The notes under the pieces: generated by a model
What the model was told of the DNA's origin: nothing
What the model saw: only the letters and a program-made list of their open reading frames with translations
Database searches by the model: none
Program-made: the position numbers and the translations under genes
Assembly: GCA_014650015.1 (NCBI GenBank)
Contig: BMUD01000005.1
Location: 62,001-126,000 of the forward strand
DNA: 64,000 bases
Origin: Streptomyces griseoloalbus
Lineage (GTDB): Bacteria; Actinomycetota; Actinomycetes; Streptomycetales; Streptomycetaceae
Direction: 5' to 3'
In this document: piece by piece, positions 25,482 to 34,165 of the stretch
Numbering within the stretch: position 1 is the first letter of the stretch
How the letters are laid out: each line of letters begins with the position of its first letter

Positions 25482-26180
25482 GTGAGCCGGATCTCGGTCC
25501 GGGGATTCGCAGTGGCTTCGGCCACGGCGGTCACCGCTGTCGGAAGCGTTGTCGGCGTTGCCTCGGGCAGCACCGCGCAGAACAACGACGCCGAAGCGAC
25601 GGCAAGCGGCACCACGCTGCTCGCGGACATCCCCGCGGGCCAGCAGGCCCAGGTGCAGACCGCGTCCCTGACGCAGCAGGCCGAAACGATGGCCATCGCC
25701 GCGGACGCGACCGCGAAGAAGGACGCGGAGGAGGCCGCCCGCAAGGCCGCCGCCGAGACCGCGATCGCGAAGAAGCAGGAAGCCGCCGAGAAGGCGGAGC
25801 AGGAGGCCAAGGAGCGCGCTGCGGCCAAGGCCGCCGCCAGCCGCGACGCGGCCCGTGACGCTTCCGAGATCGCCGTCCAGAGCTCGTACTCGGTCGCCGA
25901 CGTCCAGGCGATCGCGCGCCAGCTGGTGCCCGCCGACCAGTTCCAGTGCTTCAGCAACATCGTGGACCACGAGTCCAGCTGGAACTACCGGGCCGACAAC
26001 CCCACCTCCGACGCCTACGGGCTGGTGCAGGCGCTCCCGGGTTCCAAGATGGCCTCCGCCGGAGCCGACTGGATGACGAATCCGGCCACCCAGATCAAGT
26101 GGGGTCTGGGCTACATGAACGACCGCTACGGCAGCCCGTGCGGCGCCTGGAACTTCTGGCAGGCCAACAACTGGTACTAG
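25482..26180 (+). CDS. Secreted transglycosylase SLT-domain protein
   Basis: Secreted peptidoglycan lytic protein of 232 residues. Signal peptide (SRISVRGFAVASATAVTAVG) is followed by a long Ala/Lys/Glu-rich helical region (about residues 65-140, EEAARKAAAETAIAKKQEAAEKAEQEAKE as a span) that could form a coiled coil, then a C-terminal SLT-like domain (about 150-232) with FSNIVDHESSWNYRADNP carrying the catalytic Glu, and AYGLVQALPGSKM. GTG 25482 is preceded by GGAAGGAAA; an ATG at 25464 would add six residues. The family cleaves glycan strands for wall growth. Confidence 0.9.
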   Translation: MSRISVRGFAVASATAVTAVGSVVGVASGSTAQNNDAEATASGTTLLADIPAGQQAQVQTASLTQQAETMAIAADATAKKDAEEAARKAAAETAIAKKQEAAEKAEQEAKERAAAKAAASRDAARDASEIAVQSSYSVADVQAIARQLVPADQFQCFSNIVDHESSWNYRADNPTSDAYGLVQALPGSKMASAGADWMTNPATQIKWGLGYMNDRYGSPCGAWNFWQANNWY

Positions 26181-26225
26181 AAGTACCGGGAGCCCCTCGC
26201 CCCCGGCCCCGCTCAACCCCGGCAC

Positions 26226-26257
26226 AGCCCCACACCGTCCTACGGTGCGGGGCTTTC
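26226..26257 (+). terminator. Terminator after the SLT-domain gene
   Basis: AGCCCCACACCGT (26226-26238) and ACGGTGCGGGGCT (26242-26254) pair with one mismatch, followed by TTT. It separates the SLT gene from the AI-2E family gene. Confidence 0.8.
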
Positions 26258-26325
26258 GCCATGTACGGTCTGACCGACGACTCCAGGGGGGAGTGGTGGG
26301 GAGATACGGGGGAAGAGGACGGATC

Positions 26326-27738
26326 ATGTCGCGAGTGCCAAGGTGGCTCGGCCGGGTCGGAGCCGGACTGACCGAGGTCAGCAAGCGGTTGGAGGAGCGC
26401 CGCGCCGAGGTGGAGGGGGGCCGCCCGCCCGACGCGGAGCCCGAACAGGAGACCGTCCCGCGCCCCGACCAGGCACCACCACCGGTGGAGTACGCCGCCG
26501 TCGTCCCGGCCCGCCCCGACCCCGCGCAGGCCGTGCCCTGGGGAGTACGGGTCGCGGCCGAGGCCGGCTGGCGGCTGCTGGTGCTGGCCGGCACGCTCTG
26601 GGTGCTCATGCGGGTCATCAGCGCCGTACAGCTGGTCGTGCTGGCGTTCGTGGCCGCGCTGCTGATCACGGCGCTGCTCCAGCCGACGGTGGCCCGGATG
26701 ACGCGGATCGGCGTGCCGCGCGGGCCGGCCACCGCGCTCACGGCGTTGTTCGGGTTCGTCGTGATCGGCCTCATCGGCTGGTTCGTGACCTGGCAGGTCA
26801 TGGAGAACATCGACCACCTCTCCGACCAGATCCAGGACGGCATCGACGAGCTGCGCAACTGGCTGCTCAACAGCCCGTTCCACGTCACCGACAAGCAGAT
26901 CAACGAGATCGCCAAGAACCTGCGGGAGGCGGTCGGTGCCAACACCGAGCAGATCACCTCGGCGGGCCTGGAGGGCGTGACCGTCGTCGTCGAGGCGCTC
27001 ACCGGCATCCTGCTGGCGGTCTTCTCGACGCTGTTCCTGCTCTACGACGGCAAGCGGATCTGGGAGTGGTCGCTCAAGCTCGTCCCGGCCGCCGCCCGTC
27101 CGGGAGTCGCCGGTGCGGGCCCGGTCGCGTGGCGCACGCTCACCGCGTATGTGCGCGGCACGGTGATAGTGGCGCTGATCGACGCGATCTTCATCGGCCT
27201 CGGCATCTACTTCCTCGATGTGCCGATGGCGGTGCCGCTCGCCGTCTTCATCTTCCTGTTCTCGTTCATCCCGCTCGTGGGCGCGGTGGTGTCGGGTGCG
27301 CTGGCGGTGGTCGTAGCGCTCGTCACCCAGGGGGTGTTCACGGGCGTCATGACGCTGGTGGTGGTGCTGGCGGTGCAGCAGATCGAGGGGCACATCCTCC
27401 AGCCGTTCATCCTGGGCCGGGCGGTCCGGGTCCATCCGCTCGCGGTGGTGCTGGCGGTCGCCTCGGGCGGCATGGTGGCCGGCATCGGCGGCGCCGTGGT
27501 CGCCGTACCGCTGGTCGCGGTCACCAACACCGTCGTCGGCTATCTGCGCGCGTTCTCCCTCGAGGCGGCCGTACGCCAGTACCCCAAGCCCCGGGGCGCC
27601 ACGGCGATATCGGCACCGGACACCCCGGCACCGGACACCCCGGCACCGGACGCCCCGGCACCGACGGCGCCCGGATCGAAGCCCGGTCCGCAGCCGCCGA
27701 CGGAGGAGGAGCGGCCGGGCGACACGCGCGAGCCGTAG
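26326..27738 (+). CDS. AI-2E family transporter-like membrane protein
   Basis: Polytopic membrane protein of 470 residues in the AI-2E (TqsA/YdiK) family. A hydrophilic N-terminus of about 80 residues precedes helices WRLLVLAGTLWVLMRVI, QLVVLAFVAALLITALLQP, then a large soluble loop (about 160-230) and C-terminal helices with IPLVGAVVSGALAVVVALVTQG, VQQIEGHILQPFILG and VHPLAVVLAVASGGMVAGIGGAVVAVP, which are the family hallmark motifs. A disordered tail with APDTP repeats ends it. ATG 26326 has AGAGGA upstream. Substrate cannot be told; despite the name many members move ions or other solutes. Confidence 0.88.
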   Translation: MSRVPRWLGRVGAGLTEVSKRLEERRAEVEGGRPPDAEPEQETVPRPDQAPPPVEYAAVVPARPDPAQAVPWGVRVAAEAGWRLLVLAGTLWVLMRVISAVQLVVLAFVAALLITALLQPTVARMTRIGVPRGPATALTALFGFVVIGLIGWFVTWQVMENIDHLSDQIQDGIDELRNWLLNSPFHVTDKQINEIAKNLREAVGANTEQITSAGLEGVTVVVEALTGILLAVFSTLFLLYDGKRIWEWSLKLVPAAARPGVAGAGPVAWRTLTAYVRGTVIVALIDAIFIGLGIYFLDVPMAVPLAVFIFLFSFIPLVGAVVSGALAVVVALVTQGVFTGVMTLVVVLAVQQIEGHILQPFILGRAVRVHPLAVVLAVASGGMVAGIGGAVVAVPLVAVTNTVVGYLRAFSLEAAVRQYPKPRGATAISAPDTPAPDTPAPDAPAPTAPGSKPGPQPPTEEERPGDTREP

Positions 27739-27773
27739 GGACGCACCCGACGGCTGTGCCCCGTCCGTACGGC

Positions 27774-27811
27774 AGCGGGCCCGCCCACCGGTCTCGGTGG
27801 ACGGGCCCGCT
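27774..27811. terminator. Bidirectional terminator between convergent genes
   Basis: AGCGGGCCCGCCCACCG (27774-27790) and CGGTGGACGGGCCCGCT (27795-27811) form a long stem with a GTCT loop between the AI-2E gene and ahpD, which converge here. Confidence 0.85.
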
Positions 27812-27831
27812 GTCATGCGACGGGGCGCGGG

Positions 27832-28365
27832 TCACTCGGCGAGCGCCGCCTCCGCGTCCAGCGTGGCGGCGACCGCCTGGATCACCGCGGCGATCTTGAA
27901 CGCCTCCTGGACGACCTCGCGCTCCACACCGGCCTTGCGCAGCACCTGCTCGTGCGAGTCGAGGCACATGCCGCAGCCGTTGATCGCGGAGACCGCGAAG
28001 GACCAGAACTCGAAGTCGACCTTGTCGACACCCGGGTTGCCGATGACGTTCATCCGCAGACCGGCGCGCAGGGTGCCGTACTCGTGGTCCGACAGCAGGT
28101 GGCGGGTGCGGTAGAAGACGTTGTTCATCGCCATCACCGCGGCGGCGGCCTTGGCGGCCGTGTACGCCTCCGGCGACAGGTTCGCCTTCGCCTCCGGCTC
28201 CAGCTCGCGCAGCACGATGGCCGAGCGCGAGGCGATCGCCGTCGACAGCACCGTGCCCCACAGCTGCTGGGCCGGGAGGTCGGAGTTGCCGATGACCGAG
28301 CCCAGGTTGAGCTTGAGGTCCTTGGCGTAGTCCGGTATGCGGGACTTCAGGGAGTCGAGCGACAT
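27832..28365 (-). CDS. ahpD: Alkyl hydroperoxide reductase AhpD
   Basis: Peroxide-defence protein of 177 residues that passes electrons to AhpC in actinobacteria. The catalytic motif [11 protein letters not shown] has the two redox cysteines and the His/Glu relay. N-terminal segment [20 protein letters not shown] and [13 protein letters not shown] match the family's helical fold. It lies 6 bases downstream of ahpC in the same transcript, the standard arrangement, and is followed by a terminator. Control is through the ahpC promoter, by OxyR. Confidence 0.97.
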   Translation of the reverse strand: MSLDSLKSRIPDYAKDLKLNLGSVIGNSDLPAQQLWGTVLSTAIASRSAIVLRELEPEAKANLSPEAYTAAKAAAAVMAMNNVFYRTRHLLSDHEYGTLRAGLRMNVIGNPGVDKVDFEFWSFAVSAINGCGMCLDSHEQVLRKAGVEREVVQEAFKIAAVIQAVAATLDAEAALAE

Positions 28366-28371
28366 GTCAGG

Positions 28372-28926
28372 TCACTCCCCGGCCAGCAGCGCGACCGGGT
28401 CCAGGGTCTCGTCGCCCTTGCTCCAGTTGCACGGGCAGAGCTCGTCGGTCTGCAGGGCGTCCAGGACCCGCAGGACCTCCTTGGGGTTACGGCCGACGGA
28501 GCCGGCGGTCACCATGGAGAACTGGATCTCGTTGTTCTGGTCGACGATGAAGACGGCGCGCTTGGCGAAGCCGTCCTCGCCCTCGATGCCCAGGTCGCGC
28601 ATCAGCTCGTGCTTGGAGTCGGCCATCATCGGGAAGGGCAGGTCACGCAGGTCGTCGTGGTCCTTGCGCCAGGCGTGGTGGACGAACTCCGAGTCGCCGG
28701 AGAAACCGAGGACCTGGGCGTCGCGGTCGGCGAACTCGTCGTTCAGCTTGCCGAACGCCGCGATCTCGGTCGGGCACACGAAGGTGAAGTCCTTGGGCCA
28801 CGCGAACACGATCTTCCACTTGCCCTCGTAGGTCTTGTGGTCGATCGTCTCGAACTCCTTGCCCTTCTCCAGCGAGACGCAGGCGGTCAGTTCGAACTCG
28901 GGGAACTTGTCACCGACAGTGAGCAC
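28372..28926 (-). CDS. ahpC: Alkyl hydroperoxide reductase AhpC (peroxiredoxin)
   Basis: Two-cysteine peroxiredoxin of 184 residues that reduces organic hydroperoxides and H2O2. The peroxidatic Cys is in DFTFVCPTEIAAF; the resolving Cys is in the C-terminal ELCPCNWSKGDE. HKTYEGKWKIVFAWPKDF and GFSGDSEFVHHAWR are typical. GTG 28926 was chosen because AAGGAGA precedes it; an upstream ATG at 28974 lies in promoter DNA. The gene is divergent from oxyR and has an inverted repeat in the shared spacer that is likely the OxyR operator. Confidence 0.97.
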   Translation of the reverse strand: MLTVGDKFPEFELTACVSLEKGKEFETIDHKTYEGKWKIVFAWPKDFTFVCPTEIAAFGKLNDEFADRDAQVLGFSGDSEFVHHAWRKDHDDLRDLPFPMMADSKHELMRDLGIEGEDGFAKRAVFIVDQNNEIQFSMVTAGSVGRNPKEVLRVLDALQTDELCPCNWSKGDETLDPVALLAGE

Positions 28927-29020
28927 AGGCTCTCCTTGCAGCGAAGAAACACCCGGATTACAGGCGTTTCCCATGGGTTGGACTCGGATGATGTTGGCAC
29001 AGGGTGCATTGATTAGTGAA

Positions 29021-29057
29021 ATAGCTACACTCGGTCATGTTGATCGGAGGTAGCTAT
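29021..29057. promoter_or_regulatory. Probable OxyR operator in the ahpC-oxyR spacer
   Basis: ATAGCTAC (29021-29028) and GTAGCTAT (29050-29057) form a perfect 8-base inverted repeat separated by 21 bases, and ATAG...CTAT half sites match the LysR-type OxyR pattern. The right arm abuts the oxyR start codon (29060), so binding there could repress oxyR while the left arm activates ahpC. Function is inferred. Confidence 0.65.
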
Positions 29058-29059
29058 CA

Positions 29060-30004
29060 GTGACTGTGGGTAATAGGCGCAGGCAACCGAGTCTCGCGCA
29101 GCTCCGGGCGTTCGCCGCGGTGGCCGAGCATCTGCACTTCCGGGACGCCGCGGCGGCGATAGGGATGAGCCAGCCGGCCCTGTCGGGAGCCGTGTCGGCG
29201 CTGGAGGAGACACTGGGCGTCACCCTCCTGGAGCGTACGACGCGCAAGGTGCTGCTCTCGCCGGCCGGGGAACAGCTCGCCGTCCGCGCCAAGGCCGTGC
29301 TGGCGGAGGTCGGGGCGCTGATGGAGGAGGCGGACGCGCTGCGGGCGCCGTTCACCGGGGCGCTGCGGCTCGGCGTGATCCCGACGGTGGCGCCGTATCT
29401 GCTGCCCACCGTGCTGCGGCTGGTCCACGACCGCTATCCGCACCTCGACCTCCAGGTGCACGAGGAGCAGACCGCCAACCTGCTGGACGGGCTGGCCGGC
29501 GGCCGGCTCGACCTGCTGCTGCTCGCCGTGCCGCTCGCCGTGCCCGGCGTGACCGAACTCCCCCTCTTCGACGAGGACTTCGTGCTGGTCACGCCGCTGG
29601 ATCACCCGCTCGGCGGCCGGGAGGGCATTCCCCGCGAGGCGCTGCGCGAGCTGAACCTGCTCCTCCTGGACGAGGGGCACTGTCTGCGCGACCAGGCCCT
29701 GGACATCTGCCGCGAGGCCGGCCGTGCGGGCGTCCCGGCCACGACCACGGCGGCGGGGCTGTCCACGCTGGTGCAACTGGTGGCGGGGGGCCTCGGGGTG
29801 ACGCTGCTGCCGCGCACCGCCGTCGACGTCGAGACCACCCGCTCCAGCCGCCTGCTCACCGGTGTCTTCGCCGACCCGGCCCCCACCCGCCGCATCGCCC
29901 TCGCCATGCGTACGGGCGCGGCCCGCGCATCGGAGTACGGCCAACTGGCAGCGGCCCTGCGCGAGGCGTTGCGCGACCTGCCGGTACGGACAGTGGGCCA
30001 CTGA
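29060..30004 (+). CDS. oxyR: Hydrogen-peroxide-sensing regulator OxyR
   Basis: LysR-family regulator of 314 residues. The N-terminal helix-turn-helix is seen in LAQLRAFAAVAEHLHFRDAAAAIGMSQPALS (as a span, residues 12-42), followed by the effector-binding domain. The peroxide-sensing cysteines are in LLDEGHCLRDQALDIC, spaced as in known OxyR proteins. GTG 29060 has GGAGG 10 bases upstream. It diverges from ahpC-ahpD, its known target operon in Streptomyces. Confidence 0.95.
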   Translation: MTVGNRRRQPSLAQLRAFAAVAEHLHFRDAAAAIGMSQPALSGAVSALEETLGVTLLERTTRKVLLSPAGEQLAVRAKAVLAEVGALMEEADALRAPFTGALRLGVIPTVAPYLLPTVLRLVHDRYPHLDLQVHEEQTANLLDGLAGGRLDLLLLAVPLAVPGVTELPLFDEDFVLVTPLDHPLGGREGIPREALRELNLLLLDEGHCLRDQALDICREAGRAGVPATTTAAGLSTLVQLVAGGLGVTLLPRTAVDVETTRSSRLLTGVFADPAPTRRIALAMRTGAARASEYGQLAAALREALRDLPVRTVGH

Positions 30005-30150
30005 CTCGCCCGCACGAACCCCGGGCCCGGCCCTCGTACGCCCGCGATCCGCCCCCGCGCGCTCGCTCCGGCCGGCGACCGCGCCCCGGCGAGGGCGGGG
30101 CTCCGGTGCGAACCGCGGTCCCCGGGGCCCGAGGTCCCGGAAACCGCCGC

Positions 30151-30186
30151 GGGGTGGGCAGGTCCCGCACGGGACCTGCCCACCCC
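30151..30186. terminator. Bidirectional terminator between oxyR and the ABC permease gene
   Basis: GGGGTGGGCAGGTCCCG (30151-30167) and CGGGACCTGCCCACCCC (30170-30186) are perfect complements in the spacer where oxyR and the leftward permease gene converge. Confidence 0.85.
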
Positions 30187-30205
30187 GGGTGTGCGGTCCG
30201 GCGGC

Positions 30206-32542
30206 CTACTCCGTGCGCAGGCCGTCCGGGCGCATCATGCGGAGGAGGGGCGGAAGGCTCAGCAGGGTCACCAGGAGGACCACCGCCGCACCCGCGCCGG
30301 TCATCCGGAACACGCTCGTCCAGTGCACGTCGACCGACGTCGAGGTCATCCGGAGCAGCACCGCGCCCAGGGCCATGCCCACCGCCGAGGCGAGCAGCAG
30401 GCCCAGGCCGATCGGGATCGCCGTCTGCCACAGCACCGACAGGCTCAGCGTGCGCCGCCGGGTGCCGAAGGCGACCAGGGCCGACAGCAGCTTGCGGCGC
30501 TCGCGCAGCTGTTCCAGCTGGGAGACCAGCAGGCTCGCCCCGATCAGCGCCAGTACGGCGGTGGCACCGACGGACAGACCCGTGCGGATGGAGTCGTAGC
30601 GCTCCGAGCGCTCGGTGGCGTACCACACCATCGGCTCGGTCATCGGGTCGATCACGGCGGCCGCGTTGCGGATGTACTCGTGGGCGTACGGCACCGAGTC
30701 GTCCACCGCCAGGTACAGGTCCCCGCTGATCGCCTTCCCGATGTCCGCGGGCACCGCGCCCGACGTCATCAGGAAGCCACCGCGCTTCGTGCCGGTCGGG
30801 TCCTCGACGGAGTCGGCCCGCTTCAGCCCCTCCGGAAGGGTCCAGACGACGTCCTCCCGACTGCTGTCACCGCCGGCCGTCTCCAGGTACAGTTTCCGGC
30901 CCGGCTCGCTCAGTGACGGGGTGTCGGTGTCGTACGCGCCGCCCCGGACCGAGAACACGTCACCGTCCTCGCACGAGGGCAGCTTCGCCACCTCGCGCAG
31001 GGTCGCGCAGTCGCCGATGGTCAGCTGGACGACGCGCTCCGGCTGCTGCCGCCAGGGCCGGTCGCCCACATAACCCTCGGACAGGGCGTAGACCTCGCGT
31101 ACGCCCTTGGTCTTCTCGAACTTCGCCGCGGCCGGAGCGAGGTCCGTGCCCTTGGGCACCTGCACCTGCATCTGGGCCCGCGACACGTCGTAGCCCGTGT
31201 TCTCGGTGTAGTCGCTCTCGATCCCGGCGAACAGCATCTGCAGCGCGATCGCGCCGGCCACCGCCACCGCGATGCCGTTGACCATGCGGGCCGCCGCTCC
31301 GCTGCTCAACTGCAGGCGGCGTACCGCGAGTTGCCAGGAGACGCTGCCCGAGCCGAGCCGGGCGACGACCGTCTCCACGATCCACGGCAGCAGCGCGGTG
31401 ATCCCGACGAGCAGGCACATGACACCGCCGACGACCAGATACTGGTTGAAGGCGCCGCCGTCCCGGCCCTGGCCGATCATGGGGACCAGCATGCCGACCC
31501 CGGCCAGCGGCAGCAGCAGCCGCCACCACAGCCGGCGGCGCGAGGGCCGCGCCGTACGCACCACGCCCAGCGGTTCGATGACCACCCCGCGCAGCGCGAA
31601 CAGCGTCACCAGCACCGCGGCCGCCGGGACCGCCACCGCGACCAGCAGCGCCAGCAGCGGCGAGGGGTTCAGATAGCTGGGGAAGACGCTGACCTGGAAC
31701 ACCTCGAACGACGCCGCCACCTCACGCCCCGCCAGGAAGAAACCGGTGCCGAACACCAGCCCGAGCAGCGCCCCGGCGAGCGCCTCGCCCGCGGCGATCC
31801 GCCGGGTCATGCCGCCGTCGGAGCCGACCAGCCGCAGCGCCGCCAGTCTGCGGTCGCGCCGCTCGCCGCCGAACCGCACGGCCGCGGCGATGAACACGGC
31901 GACCGGCATCAGCAGCACCACGAAGACGACCAGGACCAGCAGCACGAGGACCGGATCGGTCTCCTGCTCGCTCGGCTGCGGGGACCCGAAGGCGTCGATG
32001 CGCGCCACCGTCGAGTTGTTGATCCGTTCCGCGAGGCCCTTGCCGCCCGTGTAGTAGGCGAGTTCCTGCGAACCGATCAGCCCCTGCTCGCCGATCGTGC
32101 CGACGATGTCGTACGGCAGCCGCTCCCGCAGCAGCCCGCCCCCGTCCGAGTCGAGCAGCTCCTGCAGCGCGGGGGAGACCACCATGTCACCCGGCGCCGG
32201 GAACTCCCGCAGACCCGGCGGCAGCGGGGCCCCGTCGCCCTCCGGCTCGAGGAACCGGCCGCGGACGCCCTGGCCGTCGAACTCGGTGTCGGTGTCCGCG
32301 ACGACCAGGGTGTCGTCGGCCTTGGGCATGACCTCCCGGCTGTAGGTGTAGTCGAGGCGTGCCTCCTCCCGCCGGCTCCGCTCGGCCAGCGCGCCCGGCA
32401 GGGCGGTGGTGAGCAGCAGCAGCGCCACCCCCAGTCCGACGCCGACGGCGGTGAGCAGGGCACGGACCCATCCCTCGCGTCCGCCGGCGAAGGCGAACCG
32501 GGACCCCATGGCGAGATCCCGCGCCCACTGCACCGCCCTCAT
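30206..32542 (-). CDS. FtsX-like ABC transporter permease
   Basis: MacB/FtsX-type permease of 778 residues with two FtsX domains. An N-terminal helix (WVRALLTAVGVGLGVALLLL), a large extracytoplasmic domain (about residues 50-195), three central helices starting VLVLLVLVVFVVLLMPVAVF, then more helices (about 330-410), a second extracytoplasmic domain (about 440-640) and three final helices. Its start overlaps the ATPase gene stop by 4 bases (ATGA). Such transporters usually act on the cell envelope or on antimicrobial peptides; here the substrate is unknown. Regulation is likely by the linked PadR protein. Confidence 0.9.
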   Translation of the reverse strand: MRAVQWARDLAMGSRFAFAGGREGWVRALLTAVGVGLGVALLLLTTALPGALAERSRREEARLDYTYSREVMPKADDTLVVADTDTEFDGQGVRGRFLEPEGDGAPLPPGLREFPAPGDMVVSPALQELLDSDGGGLLRERLPYDIVGTIGEQGLIGSQELAYYTGGKGLAERINNSTVARIDAFGSPQPSEQETDPVLVLLVLVVFVVLLMPVAVFIAAAVRFGGERRDRRLAALRLVGSDGGMTRRIAAGEALAGALLGLVFGTGFFLAGREVAASFEVFQVSVFPSYLNPSPLLALLVAVAVPAAAVLVTLFALRGVVIEPLGVVRTARPSRRRLWWRLLLPLAGVGMLVPMIGQGRDGGAFNQYLVVGGVMCLLVGITALLPWIVETVVARLGSGSVSWQLAVRRLQLSSGAAARMVNGIAVAVAGAIALQMLFAGIESDYTENTGYDVSRAQMQVQVPKGTDLAPAAAKFEKTKGVREVYALSEGYVGDRPWRQQPERVVQLTIGDCATLREVAKLPSCEDGDVFSVRGGAYDTDTPSLSEPGRKLYLETAGGDSSREDVVWTLPEGLKRADSVEDPTGTKRGGFLMTSGAVPADIGKAISGDLYLAVDDSVPYAHEYIRNAAAVIDPMTEPMVWYATERSERYDSIRTGLSVGATAVLALIGASLLVSQLEQLRERRKLLSALVAFGTRRRTLSLSVLWQTAIPIGLGLLLASAVGMALGAVLLRMTSTSVDVHWTSVFRMTGAGAAVVLLVTLLSLPPLLRMMRPDGLRTE

Positions 32543-33231
32543 ACGACGCGCTCCATGTCCCGTGACCTGCCGTCGCGTACGACGATCTCGCGGTCGGAGT
32601 ACGCGGCCACCCGCGCCTCGTGCGTGACGAGGACGACGGCGGCGTTGGCGGACCGGGCGGCGTCGGTGAGCAGTTCCATCACCCGCTCGCCGTTGAGGGA
32701 GTCCAGCGCGCCGGTCGGCTCGTCGGCGAACAGCAGGCGCGGGCCGGTGACCAGCGCACGGGCCACGGCGACCCGCTGCCCCTGACCGCCGGACACCTCG
32801 CCGGGACGCTTTGCGCGGACGTCGTCGACCTCCAGCCGCTCCATCCAGGTCAGTGCCGCCCGCTCGGCCTCCTTGCGGGGCGTGCCGTTCAGCCGCAGCG
32901 GCAGGGCGACGTTCTCCACGCAGGTGAGCTCCGGCACGAGCTGGCCGAACTGGAAGACGAAGCCGAACTCCGAGCGCCTGAGCGCACTGCGCTCGCTGTC
33001 GCTCATGGCGGTCAGCTCACGCCCGTTGTACGTGATCGACCCGGAGTCGGGCATGACGATCCCGGCGAGGCAGTGCAGCAGCGTCGACTTGCCCGAGCCG
33101 GAGGGGCCCATCACCGCGACGACCTCGCCGGGGTGGATGGAGAAGGCGGCACCGTCGAGCGCGGTGGTCGGGCCGTAGACCTTGCGCAGGTCCCGGGCCG
33201 CGAGGAGGGAACCGGGGGGAGCGGAGTTCAT
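32539..33231 (-). CDS. ABC transporter ATP-binding protein (LolD/MacB type)
   Basis: ATPase of 230 residues that pairs with the FtsX-like permease. Walker A is GPSGSGKSTLLHCLAG, the Q loop is FVFQFGQLVPELT, the signature reads EVSGGQGQRVAVARALV and Walker B is RLLFADEPTGALDS, all intact. The sequence is closest to the lipoprotein/antimicrobial-peptide exporter ATPase type. It overlaps PadR upstream and the permease downstream by 4 bases each, so all three are translated together. Confidence 0.96.
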   Translation of the reverse strand: MNSAPPGSLLAARDLRKVYGPTTALDGAAFSIHPGEVVAVMGPSGSGKSTLLHCLAGIVMPDSGSITYNGRELTAMSDSERSALRRSEFGFVFQFGQLVPELTCVENVALPLRLNGTPRKEAERAALTWMERLEVDDVRAKRPGEVSGGQGQRVAVARALVTGPRLLFADEPTGALDSLNGERVMELLTDAARSANAAVVLVTHEARVAAYSDREIVVRDGRSRDMERVV

Positions 33232-33752
33232 CGGGCCACCGCCTCACGGAGCTTGTCGAGACGCGCCGCGGTCAGCTCCAGCCAGCGCAGGTCGGCCTCG
33301 AGGTGGAACAGGGCGTGGTCGCAGATGAGCTGGTCGGCGAGGTCGCCCTTGCGCTTGCGGTCGGTGAGGATCCGCATGCCGCGCAGATGCTCCGAGCGCT
33401 GCGTGTCCAGGATGTCGGCCGCGTCGCGGCTGGTGAGCAGGGCGAGGACGACCTTGGTGTAGAGCGTCGACTGGAGGTACGGCTCCGGCTTCTCCGGTGT
33501 GGCGAGCCAGCGCTCGACATCGGTGATGCCGGCCTCGGTGATCGCGTACCGCTTGCGCTCGGGGCCGCCGGCGGCCTCGATGCCGTCGACTTCGACGAGC
33601 CCGTTCTTCAGCAGGCGGGACATCGTCGAGTAGACCTGGCCGTAGTGCAGCGGCCGGTCGTGACCGAACTTCTCGTCGAAGGCCCGCTTCAGGTCGTAAC
33701 CATGGCGCGGGCCGGATTCCAGGAGTCCCAGAAGGGTGTGACCGATGGACAT
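33228..33752 (-). CDS. PadR-family transcriptional regulator
   Basis: PadR regulator of 174 residues with an N-terminal winged helix (IGHTLLGLLESGPRHGYDLKRAF through YGQVYSTMSRLLKNGLVEVDG, about residues 2-60) and a C-terminal helical dimerisation region (about 85-174). ATG 33752 was taken as start because it matches the usual family N-terminus; an upstream start at 33770 adds six residues. It is the first gene of the PadR-ABC operon, and a near-perfect dyad lies just upstream, suggesting autoregulation with release by the transporter's substrate. Confidence 0.92.
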   Translation of the reverse strand: MSIGHTLLGLLESGPRHGYDLKRAFDEKFGHDRPLHYGQVYSTMSRLLKNGLVEVDGIEAAGGPERKRYAITEAGITDVERWLATPEKPEPYLQSTLYTKVVLALLTSRDAADILDTQRSEHLRGMRILTDRKRKGDLADQLICDHALFHLEADLRWLELTAARLDKLREAVAR

Positions 33753-33765
33753 GCCGAGCACTCTA

Positions 33766-33802
33766 CACACGGTGTATACGCGCTATGTATACGCACGGTG
33801 TG
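33766..33802. promoter_or_regulatory. Probable PadR operator
   Basis: Upstream of the PadR gene, TGTATACGC occurs twice (33773-33781 and 33786-33794), each holding the palindrome GTATAC, and the pair is flanked by CACAC on the left and GTGTG on the right. This AT-richer dyad is the only such structure here and is placed where an autorepressor would bind. Inferred. Confidence 0.6.
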
Positions 33803-33910
33803 CAGAGCGGTGCGGGGTGAGGAAGAGCCCAGGTGGGAGCCGATTGTCACGGTTCTGCCACTGAACGCCGGGCGAGGGCCGGCCCGTCCGGCGCTCGAGG
33901 ACGAGGCCGT

Positions 33911-34165
33911 TCAGGCCGGCGGGGGTCCGGGGGCGGATCCCCCGGGAGGCCGGCCCCGGCGGGGCAGCGGCCCGGCCTCACCCGGCAGCCTCCCCGCCTC
34001 CAGAAGCGCGCGCCGCAGCAGGAACTCGATCTGCGCGTTGGCCGAGCGCAGCTCGTCGTTGGCCCAGCGCGCCAGTGCCTCGTACACCGCCGGGTCCAGC
34101 CGCAGCAGCACCTGCTTGCGCTGCGGCCGGCCCTTGGGGGCTGCCCCCTCGGAAGGAGTCGTCAC
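33911..34165 (-). CDS. Small ribbon-helix-helix DNA-binding protein
   Basis: An 84-residue protein hidden behind a long shadow frame. Its centre, KQVLLRLDPAVYEALARWANDELRSANAQIEFLLRRAL as a span, is an Arc/CopG-type ribbon-helix-helix domain (about residues 17-55), followed by a Pro/Gly-rich tail. The GTG at 34165 overlaps the stop of the SPFH gene (GTGA), so it is translated coupled to it. The domain binds DNA as a dimer in known members; the target here may be the promoter of its own operon. Start and family are well supported, role is not. Confidence 0.78.
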   Translation of the reverse strand: MTTPSEGAAPKGRPQRKQVLLRLDPAVYEALARWANDELRSANAQIEFLLRRALLEAGRLPGEAGPLPRRGRPPGGSAPGPPPA

